Source of the DNA: Thiobacillus denitrificans ATCC 25259
Lineage (GTDB): Bacteria > Pseudomonadota > Gammaproteobacteria > Burkholderiales > Thiobacillaceae
Assembly (NCBI RefSeq): GCF_000012745.1
Contig: NC_007404.1
Location: forward strand, 1,550,001-1,614,000
Direction of reading: 5' to 3'
DNA length: 64,000 nucleotides
Below, piece by piece: positions 18,901-27,024 of this stretch. The notes below the pieces were generated by a model. That model made no database searches, had not been told where the DNA came from, and worked only from the letters and a program-made list of their open reading frames with translations. How positions within the stretch are numbered: the first letter of the stretch is position 1; each line of letters opens with the position of its first letter. Both the position numbers and the translations under genes were made by a program.

Positions 18901-19004
18901 TGCACCAGGCTCGCACCGGCCATCCCACCTAAAACAGTCGCTACACCAACAAACAGCGCAACGCGCGCCGGCCAACCGAGTCTCGTCCGGCTGTCTTGAT
19001 TCAT
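15966..19004 (-). CDS. Membrane sensor with two PAS domains, GGDEF and EAL (cyclic di-GMP turnover)
   Basis: 1012 residues from ATG 19004, which has GAGGA ten bases upstream; a GTG eight codons earlier is less likely. The N-terminal ~320 residues form about nine hydrophobic helices, a membrane sensor region. Two PAS domains follow (about 340-455 and 460-575), each ending in a DVTER linker. The GGDEF domain (about 585-745) has an intact RLGGDEF active site, and the EAL domain (about 760-1005) has GAEALLRW and CLDDFGTGYSSLSYL. It could both make and break cyclic di-GMP; which activity dominates cannot be read from sequence. It is transcribed alone. Confidence 0.9.
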   Translation of the reverse strand: MNQDSRTRLGWPARVALFVGVATVLGGMAGASLVQDTGLARFFDNLHWTASTITAAVLACFAAGSPRSPESARGLRWIAAGLTAYAIGQLVWDAQALLGYADFPSPSDFFYLLLGPLVATGLMFEAFRVGDAAERKTLLLDSIGLAIGVTLLVLVLYLPAGGQIKLLSVAVMLAYPASLIAAASIGLVAEPTLRLRFSWSYWLFLLSLVGSATVWMIWNTWALRGETVANIRVDAVFSLTALGMGVATLYWQVGASPNLHWERWSQAIVRVLPLATVVLAGSAVVLLGDRTDVSATSRTAVTIASLTVIVLAMLRQGMLLREHAQLKIVTRNLEESERQKNLILHTLPDLVWLKDADGVYQMCNPAFERFTGRTEAEMRGKTDFDIVGPELARKFRNEDAQAMLADHPLTSMHALQAVDGRDVQIESVKTTLRDRDRRVLGILGIARDVTERQRASEQLALVNFALNHVKEAALLADENAQFHYVNDEACRSLGWTPEELLRLKVTDIDRDLTGRGQWRALWEQIKVLNSMTIEGHYKTRSGRTFPVEVSVNYFVYGGREYVLSLVRDVTERKEVEAQIRSLAYFDSLTGLPNRRLLLDRLNQARLSSERTREYGALMILDLDRFKTLNDTQGHDVGDRLLIDVARRLTASVRQNDTVCRLGGDEFVVVLEGFGSDEDQAVTQAEAIAEKVRAALNQPYSLSGNGSRFHSTTSVGLTLFCGHDATADMLLKQADVALYQAKDAGRNLVRFFNPAMQAAIDTRMAMEAALRQALERDEFHVYYQPQVDQRERVIGAEALLRWRPQGNEAISPLEFIPLAEETGLILPIGKWVLDVACAQLKAWESDPRAAHLKIAVNVSARQFHEPDFVATVQDSLARSGVDPTRLQLELTESVVLEKIETVVSRMEELNALGVSFCLDDFGTGYSSLSYLKRLPLDQVKIDQSFVRDVVDDSNDAAIVQAIMAMSRSLGLNVIAEGVETHAQRDFLAGKCLGYQGFLFCEPIPIEQWERVLK

Positions 19005-19334
19005 CAAATCGAAATCCTCAAATAGCACTTCACTCGCGCAGGAGGCTGTCGCCGCCCGCGTTCACAACTCATTGTGAAGTCAGATTCCGCAATGCTTGTT
19101 GATATCGCTGTAGGTCCTGCCGGACTCGCTTCCAGGCGGCCGGCAAGCGCAAGATTAAATGAAAAACCCGTTTTTGCGCATGGGAAAGACCTACCCCCGC
19201 GATAAAAATCCGCCTATTTTCAGGTCAGCAGCCATTACGGCCGCGGATCGTGTCTGCCGCGGCCGAGCAGGCAACCGATGCAGCGCGCGCACTGCCGCCC
19301 CGCCCGACGCGCTGCCCACCCTGAGGAGGCTCAA
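19005..19334. other. Divergent intergenic region between the PAS-GGDEF-EAL gene and the UdgX-like gene
   Basis: About 330 bases that must hold both promoters. It is AT-richer near 19160-19215 and includes a short perfect inverted repeat AAAAAC-CC-GTTTTT at 19162-19175. No SOS box (CTG-N10-CAG) is present, so nothing here suggests LexA control of the glycosylase gene. No convincing coding frame was seen. Confidence 0.5.
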
Positions 19335-19985
19335 ATGGCCGAGGCCGACGACGAAACGCCGCCCACCGCGGCCCCCTTCGTGCCGAAGACGCGCTCGATC
19401 GACGCGCTGCGTCGCGCCGCGCGCGGCTGCCGGGGCTGTGCCCTCTACAGGAATGCGACGCAGACGGTTTTCGGCGAAGGCGCGAGCCATGCGCGCGTGC
19501 TGCTTGTCGGCGAGCAGCCCGGCAACGACGAAGACCTCGAAGGCCGCCCCTTCGTTGGCTCCGCCGGGCGCGTGCTCGACGAAGGCCTTGCGGCAGCCGG
19601 GATCGACCGCGCGGCGACCTACGTCACCAACGTCGTCAAGCATTTCAAGTGGGAGCCGAGCGGCAAGCGGCGCATGCACAGCAAACCTAACCTGCGCGAG
19701 ATCGACGCGTGTTTTCCGTGGCTCGAGCGGGAAATCGCGCTGCTGCGCCCGCACCTCATCGTCTGCCTCGGCGCGACCGCGGCGCAAGCCCTGCTCGGGC
19801 GCGACTTCCGCGTCACGCGCCAGCGCGGCCAGCTCGTCGCGTCCCCGCTCGCGCCCCACGTCGTCGCGACGATCCATCCCTCGGCCATCCTGCGCCAGCG
19901 CAGCCACGAAGACCGGCAGCGGGAGATGGACGCATTCATCGCCGACCTCAGGATCGCGGCCGGCCTGATCGCGCCGGGCAAATGA
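19335..19985 (+). CDS. UdgX-type uracil-DNA glycosylase (iron-sulfur, covalent uracil-DNA trap family)
   Basis: 216 residues. GEQPGNDEDLEGRPFVG is the active-site motif of family 4-like glycosylases in its UdgX form. Only UdgX carries the inserted KRRIH loop, here KRRMH at 111-115, whose histidine (H115) forms a covalent bond with the DNA sugar in the Mycobacterium smegmatis enzyme. Four cysteines suited to a 4Fe-4S cluster are seen: C32-x2-C35, then DACFPWL and IVCLGAT 17 residues apart. HPSAILR is the C-terminal motif. The start is ATG 19335 behind GAGGAGG; an upstream ATG at 19278 lacks one. Role: recognises uracil in DNA and stays bound. The family call is strong. Confidence 0.85.
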   Translation: MAEADDETPPTAAPFVPKTRSIDALRRAARGCRGCALYRNATQTVFGEGASHARVLLVGEQPGNDEDLEGRPFVGSAGRVLDEGLAAAGIDRAATYVTNVVKHFKWEPSGKRRMHSKPNLREIDACFPWLEREIALLRPHLIVCLGATAAQALLGRDFRVTRQRGQLVASPLAPHVVATIHPSAILRQRSHEDRQREMDAFIADLRIAAGLIAPGK

Positions 19986-20032
19986 ATCCAGCCGGCTATA
20001 GTGACTGAGCAATCCCGGCTCGAGGGCAAACC

Positions 20033-20653
20033 ATGAAACAAGGCAGGCATTTCTCGATGATCCGCGGCTTCCACCTCGCGGACTGGCTCACGCTCGGCAA
20101 CGCCGGCTGCGGCGTCGCCGCGGTATTCGCCGTGATGAGCCATCTTCAGGCTAGCGCGCCGCAACAATTGCTGCTCGCCGCCGCGCTCGTAGTGGTCGCC
20201 TTCGTGCTCGACGTCTTCGATGGCCGCGTCGCGCGCTGGCGGCAGCGGAGCTCACTGCTCGGCCGCGAACTCGACTCGCTCGCCGACATCATCTCCTTCG
20301 GCGTCGCGCCGGCGGCGATCGCCTACGGGATCGGCATGAACGGCTTATGGGACCGCCTCGTGCTGATCTATTTCGTCGCCTGCGGCGTGAGCCGCCTCGC
20401 CCGCTTCAACATCACCGCGGACGCCCTGGCGCAGGGCGGCGACAAAGTGAAGTACTTCGAGGGCACGCCGATCCCGACGTCGCTGCTGCTCGTTTTCGTG
20501 ATGGCCGCCGCGGTCTGGACCGGCGCGACCGGCGAGCGCCTGTGGCTCGGCGTCGTCGGCCTCGGCCCGGGGGACCTTCACCCGCTCGTGCTGATGTTCG
20601 CGCTGTCGGGCTCGCTGATGATCAGCCGGACCCTGCACATTCCGAAATTCTGA
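20033..20653 (+). CDS. pssA: CDP-diacylglycerol-serine O-phosphatidyltransferase-like CDP-alcohol phosphatidyltransferase
   Basis: 206 residues with several membrane spans. The complete CDP-alcohol phosphotransferase signature DG-x2-AR-x8-G-x3-D-x3-D is present (from DGRVARW to LDSLAD, about residues 63-87). The N terminus LADWLTLGNAGCG and the ISFGVAPA stretch after the motif are typical of PssA type II, which makes phosphatidylserine, precursor of phosphatidylethanolamine. Other alcohol acceptors are possible. It lies 47 bp after the UdgX gene on the same strand. Confidence 0.75.
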   Translation: MKQGRHFSMIRGFHLADWLTLGNAGCGVAAVFAVMSHLQASAPQQLLLAAALVVVAFVLDVFDGRVARWRQRSSLLGRELDSLADIISFGVAPAAIAYGIGMNGLWDRLVLIYFVACGVSRLARFNITADALAQGGDKVKYFEGTPIPTSLLLVFVMAAAVWTGATGERLWLGVVGLGPGDLHPLVLMFALSGSLMISRTLHIPKF

Positions 20654-20774
20654 AGCCGGGCTCGCGCCCAAGGGGCTACCGCGCCGACGGAAACCGTCGC
20701 CCCGCGGCCACGGCCAGCAGCGTCAACCCGGCGCCTCGCGCGAAGCGGAGCCGCCGCGGTAGGGCTGGCCGCGG

Positions 20775-21377
20775 TTAGAGGCTCCTGCCGCTGCGGATCA
20801 CGCCGACCGCGATACCCTCGATGACGAGCTCCTGGCGCTTGAGGTCGACGACGATCGGTTCGAAGTCGGCGTTCTCGGGCAGGAGCTGCACGGTATGGCC
20901 GCGTTTCTGGAAGCGCTTGACCGTGACCTCATCACCGATGCGTGCGACGACGACCTGCCCGGCCCGCGCCTCGGCGCTGCGGTGCACGGCGAGCAGGTCG
21001 CCGTCGAGGATGCCGATGTCCTTCATGCTCTGACCGCGCACCTTGAGCAGGTAGTCCGCGCGCGGGCTGAACAGCGCGGTGTCGACCTGGACATGCCGCT
21101 CGATGTTTTCCTGCGCGAGGATCGGACTGCCCGCCGCGACCTGGCCGACGACCGCAAGGCCGCCGCCGCCCGGCAGGCGGATGCCGCGCGAGGCCCCCGA
21201 CACGAGTTCCAGCGCGCCCTTCTTCGCCAGCGTCTTGAGATGCTGCTCGGCCGCGTTCGGCGAACTGAAGCCGAAGTGCTGCGCGATCTCGGCGCGCGTC
21301 GGCGGCGAGCCGGTGGTGTCGATCCACTCGCGGATGAGGTTCAGGATTTCTTCCTGGCGCGGGGTCAGGTCTCGCAT
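20775..21377 (-). CDS. lexA: LexA, SOS repressor/autoprotease
   Basis: 200 residues from ATG 21377. The N-terminal winged helix begins [15 protein letters not shown] with recognition helix [21 protein letters not shown]. The cleavage site is A-G in VAAGSP; the catalytic serine is in [12 protein letters not shown] and the catalytic lysine in EVTVKRF. It represses SOS genes and self-cleaves on RecA filaments. Two LexA boxes lie 16-58 bases upstream of the start, indicating autoregulation. Confidence 0.97.
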   Translation of the reverse strand: MRDLTPRQEEILNLIREWIDTTGSPPTRAEIAQHFGFSSPNAAEQHLKTLAKKGALELVSGASRGIRLPGGGGLAVVGQVAAGSPILAQENIERHVQVDTALFSPRADYLLKVRGQSMKDIGILDGDLLAVHRSAEARAGQVVVARIGDEVTVKRFQKRGHTVQLLPENADFEPIVVDLKRQELVIEGIAVGVIRSGRSL

Positions 21378-21392
21378 GGGGCTTCCTCCGGA

Positions 21393-21412
21393 TACTGTAT
21401 GCATGTACAGTA
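21393..21412. promoter_or_regulatory. LexA (SOS) box 1
   Basis: TACTGTATGCATGTACAGTA, a near-palindrome with the CTG-N10-CAG core. It is the box nearer to lexA, 16 bases before its ATG. Confidence 0.92.
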
Positions 21413-21415
21413 CGT

Positions 21416-21435
21416 TACTGTATGTCCGTACAGTA
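21416..21435. promoter_or_regulatory. LexA (SOS) box 2
   Basis: TACTGTATGTCCGTACAGTA, again CTG-N10-CAG, 23 bases from the first box, roughly two helical turns, so two LexA dimers could sit on nearly the same face. It lies 67 bases before the divergent small gene, so that gene may be SOS-controlled too. Confidence 0.92.
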
Positions 21436-21501
21436 TAAGTACCCAACCCGAAAAACGCCAAGGCACGGTGGCCCGGCTGCCGTGCATCGCAGGAGACCCG
21501 C

Positions 21502-21756
21502 ATGATGAAACTCGGAAAGATCAGCCCCCTCGCCTTCAGCCGCATGAAGCAGCGCGGCATTTCGATCGCTGCCCTGAACGACCTCCTCGCCCACGGTCAG
21601 GTCGAAAAGCAGCTCGACGGCGCGCAAGTGGTCTACCTCGACAGCCCCAGCCCCGGGCCTTCTTGCGCCGGCCGCCCGCAGCCCCGGCTGTACGCGGTGG
21701 TCGACGCGTCAGGCGACGTGCTGACGGTGGAACGCCGGGTACGGCTCAGGAACTGA
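21502..21756 (+). CDS. DUF4258-like small protein, divergent from lexA
   Basis: 84 residues. The pattern [21 protein letters not shown], then a strand-rich end [18 protein letters not shown], resembles DUF4258 proteins, some of which sit in toxin-antitoxin-like contexts; this is a pattern match only. AGGAG precedes ATG 21502 by about seven bases. It shares its upstream region with lexA, including both SOS boxes, and no antitoxin-like partner gene is adjacent. Confidence 0.6.
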   Translation: MMKLGKISPLAFSRMKQRGISIAALNDLLAHGQVEKQLDGAQVVYLDSPSPGPSCAGRPQPRLYAVVDASGDVLTVERRVRLRN

Positions 21757-21770
21757 AAGCGGCGGCCGGC

Positions 21771-22034
21771 TTATTGCGCCGGCCGCTCGGAAGCGAGATA
21801 GGCGATGACGTCCTGGACCTCGGTCTCGCTCAAGCGGAAACGGTGCACCCGCACCGACTTGCCGGCAAGAAAGGTCGGCAGCTCGGTCAGCGGCGTCTGC
21901 ATCGCCGCCGCGCCGTCGCGGTGACAACGGCTGCACTGGGTCTGGAATAACGCGCTGCCGCGGGCAGCGTCTTGCGCGAGCGCGGGGAGTGTCAGGCCCG
22001 TACCGAGCATCAGGAGCAAAAAGCGTAACTTCAT
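21771..22034 (-). CDS. Small periplasmic c-type cytochrome
   Basis: 87 residues. A signal peptide (KLRFLLLMLGTGLTLPALA) is followed by one haem-attachment site CSRCH and downstream TELPTFLAGKS, with a final helix TEVQDVIAYLASE, the class I cytochrome c pattern. The likely axial methionine is in AAAMQTPL. ATG 22034 is chosen because the signal peptide starts there. It stands alone between the DUF4258-like and glycosyltransferase-like genes; the electron partner is unknown. Confidence 0.8.
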   Translation of the reverse strand: MKLRFLLLMLGTGLTLPALAQDAARGSALFQTQCSRCHRDGAAAMQTPLTELPTFLAGKSVRVHRFRLSETEVQDVIAYLASERPAQ

Positions 22035-22235
22035 CGTCGTCCTCATCAGCGGGGTGGTTCCGATCGGCGTGGCGACTTCGCGCCGGTGCCCGGGCATGAG
22101 CGCTGTTTAACCATGGCGTGAACTCGGGGCTTCGCTACCGGACGCGAGGTGCCCATGCAGCCTCCGGCATGCGGCATCGACGGTTACTATAAGGCCTTTG
22201 CTTCGAAGCACGCGCCTCGTGCTGGCCCAACGTCG

Positions 22236-24170
22236 ATGAACATTCCGGCGAACGCATTCTCCGTTCAGTTTCCCGCAGCCATCGCAGCCTCGGGCGAAGC
22301 CGCCGCTGCGAACCTGCTCGGCTGCATCGCGCGCCATCAGGACCGGATTCCTGACCTCGCCGATCTCGGCAGGCGATTGTGCGAACGCGTCGCACCGCCC
22401 GGCCTTGCCGCCCCGCGTGCGCCGACGGACGAGCGAGGCTCCCCGCTCGACGCGCTCATCGCGCTCCATGAAGAGTGCGCCGCGCTGCTGGAACAGGCGA
22501 TGTGGTCCGGATCAGGGGATTTCCATGCCCTGCTCACCGACTATCAGGCGCTGTTCCGCGAACAGGAAGCGCTGCGCCGACTGCGCGGCGACGTCCGCCA
22601 CCACTTCATCCTCGGCATTCCGGTTGCGGATCGCCCGCTGCATCTCAAGGCCTGCCTCGAGAGCATTTACCAGGTCTGCGCCGTGTTCGACTACGGCGGT
22701 CATGAATCCGGCAGCTGGGACACGGTCCAGGTCGTCGTCAGCGAAGACAGCCGCGACGAAGCCAACGTGCGCCGGCATATCGAACTGGTCGAGGAATACC
22801 GGCAAAAAGGCCTGCGCGTCGTGCACTTCGGGCTGGCGGAACAGTACGAGCTGCTGCACGCGCTGCCTTCGCAGCAGCGCGAGCGCCTGGGCACGCTCCT
22901 CACCACCCAGCCGCGGGATCGCTTCTACCTCAAGGGCCAGGCCGCCAACCGCAACCTCAGCTACCTCAAGTTCCTGCAGCTCACCGAAGACACGCGCAAT
23001 ACGCTCTACTACCTGATCGACAGCGACCAGTCGCTGTGCGTGAACCGGCAGACCGCCGCCGGCGAGGAAGCCGTCTACGCGCTGCCTTACTTCCACGCCA
23101 TCGACAGGATCTTCCACGACACCGACACCGTGATGCTCACCGGCAAGATGGTCGGCGACCCGCCCGTGTCGCCCGCGGTGATGGCGGCGAATTTTCTCGA
23201 CGACGTGACCGCCTTCTTCGCCCGGCTCGCCACGCTGCATGCCGAGCAGGCCTGCCAGTTCCACGCCCTGCCAAAAGAGCCGGTGGGCGACGCCGCCTAT
23301 CACGACATGGCGAAGCTTTTCGGATTCGAGAACCAGCCGGCGACCTTTCCCTATGCCTGCCGCCTCGCCGGCGAACACGACCACGTCGCCTGCCTGAACG
23401 ATTTCGCGCAGCGGCTCAATGCCTTCTTCTTCGGCGAGCACCTCACCCGCAAGACCGGCTTCGCCTACGGCAGCGGCTACACGGCGCTCGCCCCGGCGCG
23501 CACGGTCTACCCCGGCAACTACATCGTCAACTACGCCGGGCTCAAATACGTCATCCCCTTCGGCCACCTGCGGCTGCGCATGTCGGGCCCCACCGCCGGG
23601 CGGCTCATCGCGGCCGAAATCGGCCACCGCTTCGCCTCGTTCAACATGCCCAACCTGCACCGCCGCACCACCGAGACCGGGCCGGGCGACGACTTCCGCC
23701 CCGGCGTCGAAGCGGACGCCGCCCGCGTCGACGTTTCCAACGAATTCGAGCGCCAGTTCTTCGGCGACCTGATGCTGTTTTCCACCGAAGCGCTGGTCAA
23801 AGAGACTGACGTGACCCGGCCCTTCGCGCAGGACGCGATCGAAGCCGTCGTCGCACAAAAAGAGGTCGAACTGCTCGCGCTATACCAGCAGAAGCACGAC
23901 GCGATCGGTGAAAGGAACCGGCAGTTGAGCGCGCTCGTCTTCGACGTCGGCCACTGGTGGCTACGGGCCAGCGAACAGGCGCCCGGCCTCGCCCCTGCGC
24001 TGCGGCAGGTACGCGCCTTCATCGACAACATCGACCGCAACTTCGGCGAGGAGGCGCAGGCCTGGCGCCAGATCCAGTCCGCCGAGCATCGCGCGGCACG
24101 CAAACGGCAGATCGTCGAAGCCTTGATGAACTACCGCGCCGAGCGGGACGCCTGGGACAGCCTCTTCTAG
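22236..24170 (+). CDS. Large glycosyltransferase-like protein (GT-A-type features), function unknown
   Basis: About 644 residues from ATG 22236; an upstream in-frame ATG at 22149 would add 29 residues, and neither has a clear ribosome binding site. FILGIPVADRPLHLKACLESIY looks like the first strand and helix of a GT-A nucleotide-sugar domain, and YYLIDSDQSLCVN carries a D-x-D-like motif at the right distance. No membrane helices are seen; the C-terminal 150 residues are helical and charged. It converges on a sulfotransferase-like gene with a 4-bp overlap of stops. The assignment is a fold-level guess; the family was not recognised by name. Confidence 0.55.
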   Translation: MNIPANAFSVQFPAAIAASGEAAAANLLGCIARHQDRIPDLADLGRRLCERVAPPGLAAPRAPTDERGSPLDALIALHEECAALLEQAMWSGSGDFHALLTDYQALFREQEALRRLRGDVRHHFILGIPVADRPLHLKACLESIYQVCAVFDYGGHESGSWDTVQVVVSEDSRDEANVRRHIELVEEYRQKGLRVVHFGLAEQYELLHALPSQQRERLGTLLTTQPRDRFYLKGQAANRNLSYLKFLQLTEDTRNTLYYLIDSDQSLCVNRQTAAGEEAVYALPYFHAIDRIFHDTDTVMLTGKMVGDPPVSPAVMAANFLDDVTAFFARLATLHAEQACQFHALPKEPVGDAAYHDMAKLFGFENQPATFPYACRLAGEHDHVACLNDFAQRLNAFFFGEHLTRKTGFAYGSGYTALAPARTVYPGNYIVNYAGLKYVIPFGHLRLRMSGPTAGRLIAAEIGHRFASFNMPNLHRRTTETGPGDDFRPGVEADAARVDVSNEFERQFFGDLMLFSTEALVKETDVTRPFAQDAIEAVVAQKEVELLALYQQKHDAIGERNRQLSALVFDVGHWWLRASEQAPGLAPALRQVRAFIDNIDRNFGEEAQAWRQIQSAEHRAARKRQIVEALMNYRAERDAWDSLF

Positions 24171-24904
24171 TTCAGAATCGAATCCGCCGCGCCGGAAACA
24201 ATCTGTTCCCGACATTCCCGATATGCCGTCTGCGCGGCGCTGAGCGCATCTTCCGGAACCGCGACGTGCGAGTAATCCACCCGGGTGCGGTCGATGCGCC
24301 CGCCATGAATCCGCGCCGACGAATCCCCCCTGCCCGCCTTGCCCGTCTGGCTGAAGGTCTGGTAGCGCTCGCTCAGCGGCGAATCGAGTTCGAGCCAGTG
24401 TGACAGCCGGGGCAGCAGCCGCTCCGGCGCGGCCTGCAACAGCTCCGCATCGAAGTAGCAATAGCCCCGCTCGGCCGTGCCGCAAAAGTCGGCGAGCGCC
24501 TTGAGCCGCGCGACGTAGTAGTTCGCCGCCTCTAAAGGCGATGCATAAAGGTCCGGGTCGGGCTTCTGCCGGAATAGATGCACGATGCTCCCGATCGTAC
24601 GCGCCGGCTCCGCCAGGGAAACCAGGATCTTGAGTTCGGCCGGAGCCAGCCGCTCGGGCTTCAGCACATAGTCGTTATGCAACAGCTTGTCGAACAGATA
24701 GCGGCTGTCTGGCTTGAGCACATCGCCCTGTCGGAACAGCTCGAGTTGCCTGTCCACCGCCAAGGCATCCTCATAGCTGATGTGCATTTCGTAGTAGCCA
24801 TTGATCTGCGGATGCGAGCCGAGAATGTGCCCCGCCAAACTGGTGAAGGCGCGCATGTGGCTCAGGAGGAAGATGCGGGCGTAGGGATCGGACACAGCGC
24901 TCAT
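24167..24904 (-). CDS. Sulfotransferase-like protein
   Basis: 245 residues. The N terminus IFLLSHMRAFTSLAGHILGSHPQINGYYEMH follows the layout of PAPS-dependent sulfotransferases (strand, 5'-phosphosulfate loop, helix, SHP, then a family-typical glutamate-histidine). The loop lacks the usual RSGST and reads RAFTS. KILVSLAEPARTIGSI matches the 3'-phosphate-binding strand and arginine position. It would transfer sulfate from PAPS to an unknown acceptor. It converges on the glycosyltransferase-like gene and flanks the defence island. Confidence 0.65.
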   Translation of the reverse strand: MSAVSDPYARIFLLSHMRAFTSLAGHILGSHPQINGYYEMHISYEDALAVDRQLELFRQGDVLKPDSRYLFDKLLHNDYVLKPERLAPAELKILVSLAEPARTIGSIVHLFRQKPDPDLYASPLEAANYYVARLKALADFCGTAERGYCYFDAELLQAAPERLLPRLSHWLELDSPLSERYQTFSQTGKAGRGDSSARIHGGRIDRTRVDYSHVAVPEDALSAAQTAYRECREQIVSGAADSILN

Positions 24905-25046
24905 CGAATAAGACTTTATTGTTCAACCCATCGATCTAGCTTGCCTTGCGGCAAACACACAACTCCTCTTCCCTCCACCTAACCGGGCGACGGGTATTGG
25001 AGTGAGAATAGCGCCTTGGGCTTGGAGCAGGTAAATCACTTCCGGC

Positions 25047-25898
25047 CTAATTTATCTGTTGGTCCAAAGCCTGCAAGGTGGCAAAGACCTCCGGCCAGAA
25101 CCGATCGAATACCACCCAATTGCGATATTTCTTATTCCACCAACCGCGCCCGCGGCAAGCACCCTCGACAATCCCGCGGACACGCGGGTCAAACGAATGC
25201 CAGACCGATACATTTCTAATTGGCAGTTTGCGGGCGACGACGGGGGTGCCACGAATATTGAACTGCCATATCGGTGGCGCTGATGCGATGTCGATTTGCT
25301 TCGCTGTAGCGGGTTCTGGAACTGGCAGGTTGATCCAACGCCGGCGATGCAGATCAACCATCACTGCATAACGCAGCGCCGCCCAATCCAAATGCTGCGA
25401 CATCGCATTGCCAAGATCGATTTCCACCGCAGGCAGGCCAAGGCGTCGGGTTTTCTCGGCCTTGTCCTGATCCACCCGATGGTGCACTGCAATCTCGATG
25501 ACCATATCTACGAAACCCTGGCCGTAGGCATCGGCAACGATTTCCGTAGCCAGCTCGCCACTTCCAAGCCGGTGTTCCAGGGACACCGACTCGAAACAAA
25601 CCTCGCTGCCGAGGTGTAAGCCGATTCCCTCAAGCTGAGGCGGCAAGGCCACGCGCTTTTCCTGTTGAATAATTTCCTTGGCGGCCTTGTGTAACGCAGT
25701 TTCGGTACACCCCAACCCCTCGATAGCCAAGTAATGAGAAAAATGATGCTGGCGCACATCGCCGTGCCGCCCCAGGAGCTTTCCCCCGCACTTCAGGCAG
25801 ACGCACCCGCACCCCAGGCCATTCGCTACTTCGTCGATATGCACCGTGCGCCCATCGGCCGCCCGCGCAAAAGTCATGGTTTCGGATTCGTGTGGCAT
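25047..25898 (-). CDS. CoiA-like nuclease-domain protein
   Basis: 283 residues from ATG 25898, behind CGGAG. The N terminus carries CVCLKCGGKLLGRHG (CxxC) and QHHFSHY; the middle has CTETALHKAAKEII, then a predicted PD-(D/E)xK-type core ADAYGQGFVDMVIEIAVHHRVDQ with VEIDL after it, as in CoiA-like proteins. CoiA acts in natural transformation in Firmicutes; in proteobacteria such proteins occur in mobile and defence regions with unknown role. GC is visibly lower than in the core genes nearby. It is divergent from a membrane protein gene 50 bases away. Confidence 0.65.
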   Translation of the reverse strand: MPHESETMTFARAADGRTVHIDEVANGLGCGCVCLKCGGKLLGRHGDVRQHHFSHYLAIEGLGCTETALHKAAKEIIQQEKRVALPPQLEGIGLHLGSEVCFESVSLEHRLGSGELATEIVADAYGQGFVDMVIEIAVHHRVDQDKAEKTRRLGLPAVEIDLGNAMSQHLDWAALRYAVMVDLHRRRWINLPVPEPATAKQIDIASAPPIWQFNIRGTPVVARKLPIRNVSVWHSFDPRVRGIVEGACRGRGWWNKKYRNWVVFDRFWPEVFATLQALDQQIN

Positions 25899-25948
25899 GA
25901 TCAAAACTCCGTTTTAATAAAAAGACAGAGCCCAATCTGGACCACCGC

Positions 25949-26998
25949 ATGCTCGTAAAACAGCCCGAAACCGTCGACGAACCCGCCTCGACGGTTGCTC
26001 ATGAAACCAAACCGCTCGATGGGACGCCGAGCGCCCAAGCCGTTGCCCACTGCCTGCGCGACTACGTCGCCGCCCATGACGACGGCAGCAAGGCGTTTCG
26101 ATTGCTGGCAGCCCTGGCCAAAGAGACGCTGGATCAACTGAAAAAAAACGGGGGTGGGAAGATCGGGACCAAGGCCATCTATCTGGCCGCGCAGATCGAC
26201 ACCGAAACCGACAAGGCCACCCGCTGGGTCAGCGAGGCGTGGAAAGCGTGGGAAGGAAAACGGGATGAACGCTTAAGCGGTCTGCAAGACTTCGCCGCAA
26301 ACTACGGCCTCAACGTCTATCCCTGGCCGGAAAAGAGAGGGGATGGCAAAGGCGGCGCGGGCCGCTCATCCCTTTACGCAGTCGAAGTCCGGCCGCTGGT
26401 CAGGGGGCCAGCCTTGGCTACACCGAACGCCGACATCCACTACATCCGCGAAACGACCCCCAAGCCCGTCTGGTGGGCGCGCCGGTTCTTTTCCGGGGAA
26501 TTCCACCTGACGGGCTGGCGAAAGGCCCTCTTCGTGACCCCGGCTATCGTTTCCCTGATTTTCGCGGTCGTAGTCATCCTCGCCGTGTGGTTAACCCTGT
26601 CCCATCAGCAAGCGATTCCAACCAATCGTATTCTGGTTCTGGTTACCTCCGCCGCCCTGATCGGCGTGGTTGCCTGGCGGATGGTCATGGCCGTAGGCCG
26701 GCTGGGTGACAAGCGCATCACCATGGCGCCGGATATCCTGATTGGCTTTCATGAATACGGTGTTCAACTTGAACTCACCAGACTCGACACCGCTCCCTGC
26801 TCTGCCAGCCGGCTAGGCCTAGTGCGCTATGCCGCAACCTGCCCTGTCTGCAATGCAAAGGTTCAAGTGGAAAGTGGCGGGCGGGAATTCCATGGGCGGC
26901 TTGTGGGACGGTGCCAGGAAAGCCCGGACGAACATGTATTCAGCTTTGACCGGGTTACGCGGACAGGTACAAACCTACGATTTGAGTATCGCGTCTGA
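25949..26998 (+). CDS. Membrane protein with C-terminal zinc-ribbon-like motif, unknown function
   Basis: 349 residues. The N-terminal 180 residues are soluble and partly helical (LRDYVAAHDDGSKAFRLLAALAKETLDQL). Two transmembrane helices lie at about 193-217 and 227-248. The C-terminal domain has CPVC at 298-301, then C322 and H329, suggesting a zinc site on one side of the membrane. No family was recognised. It sits in the lower-GC island, divergent from the CoiA-like gene and convergent with darG (26-bp gap). A membrane effector or sensor paired with a nuclease is a reasonable guess, no more. Confidence 0.6.
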   Translation: MLVKQPETVDEPASTVAHETKPLDGTPSAQAVAHCLRDYVAAHDDGSKAFRLLAALAKETLDQLKKNGGGKIGTKAIYLAAQIDTETDKATRWVSEAWKAWEGKRDERLSGLQDFAANYGLNVYPWPEKRGDGKGGAGRSSLYAVEVRPLVRGPALATPNADIHYIRETTPKPVWWARRFFSGEFHLTGWRKALFVTPAIVSLIFAVVVILAVWLTLSHQQAIPTNRILVLVTSAALIGVVAWRMVMAVGRLGDKRITMAPDILIGFHEYGVQLELTRLDTAPCSASRLGLVRYAATCPVCNAKVQVESGGREFHGRLVGRCQESPDEHVFSFDRVTRTGTNLRFEYRV

Positions 26999-27024
26999 CC
27001 TTTCCACGACTCCTAGAGTTAAGC

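Noticed and set aside
25630-25950. Alternative frame antisense/overlapping the CoiA-like gene start
   Set aside because: No ribosome binding site or family pattern, while the CoiA-like frame has CxxC and a nuclease core.
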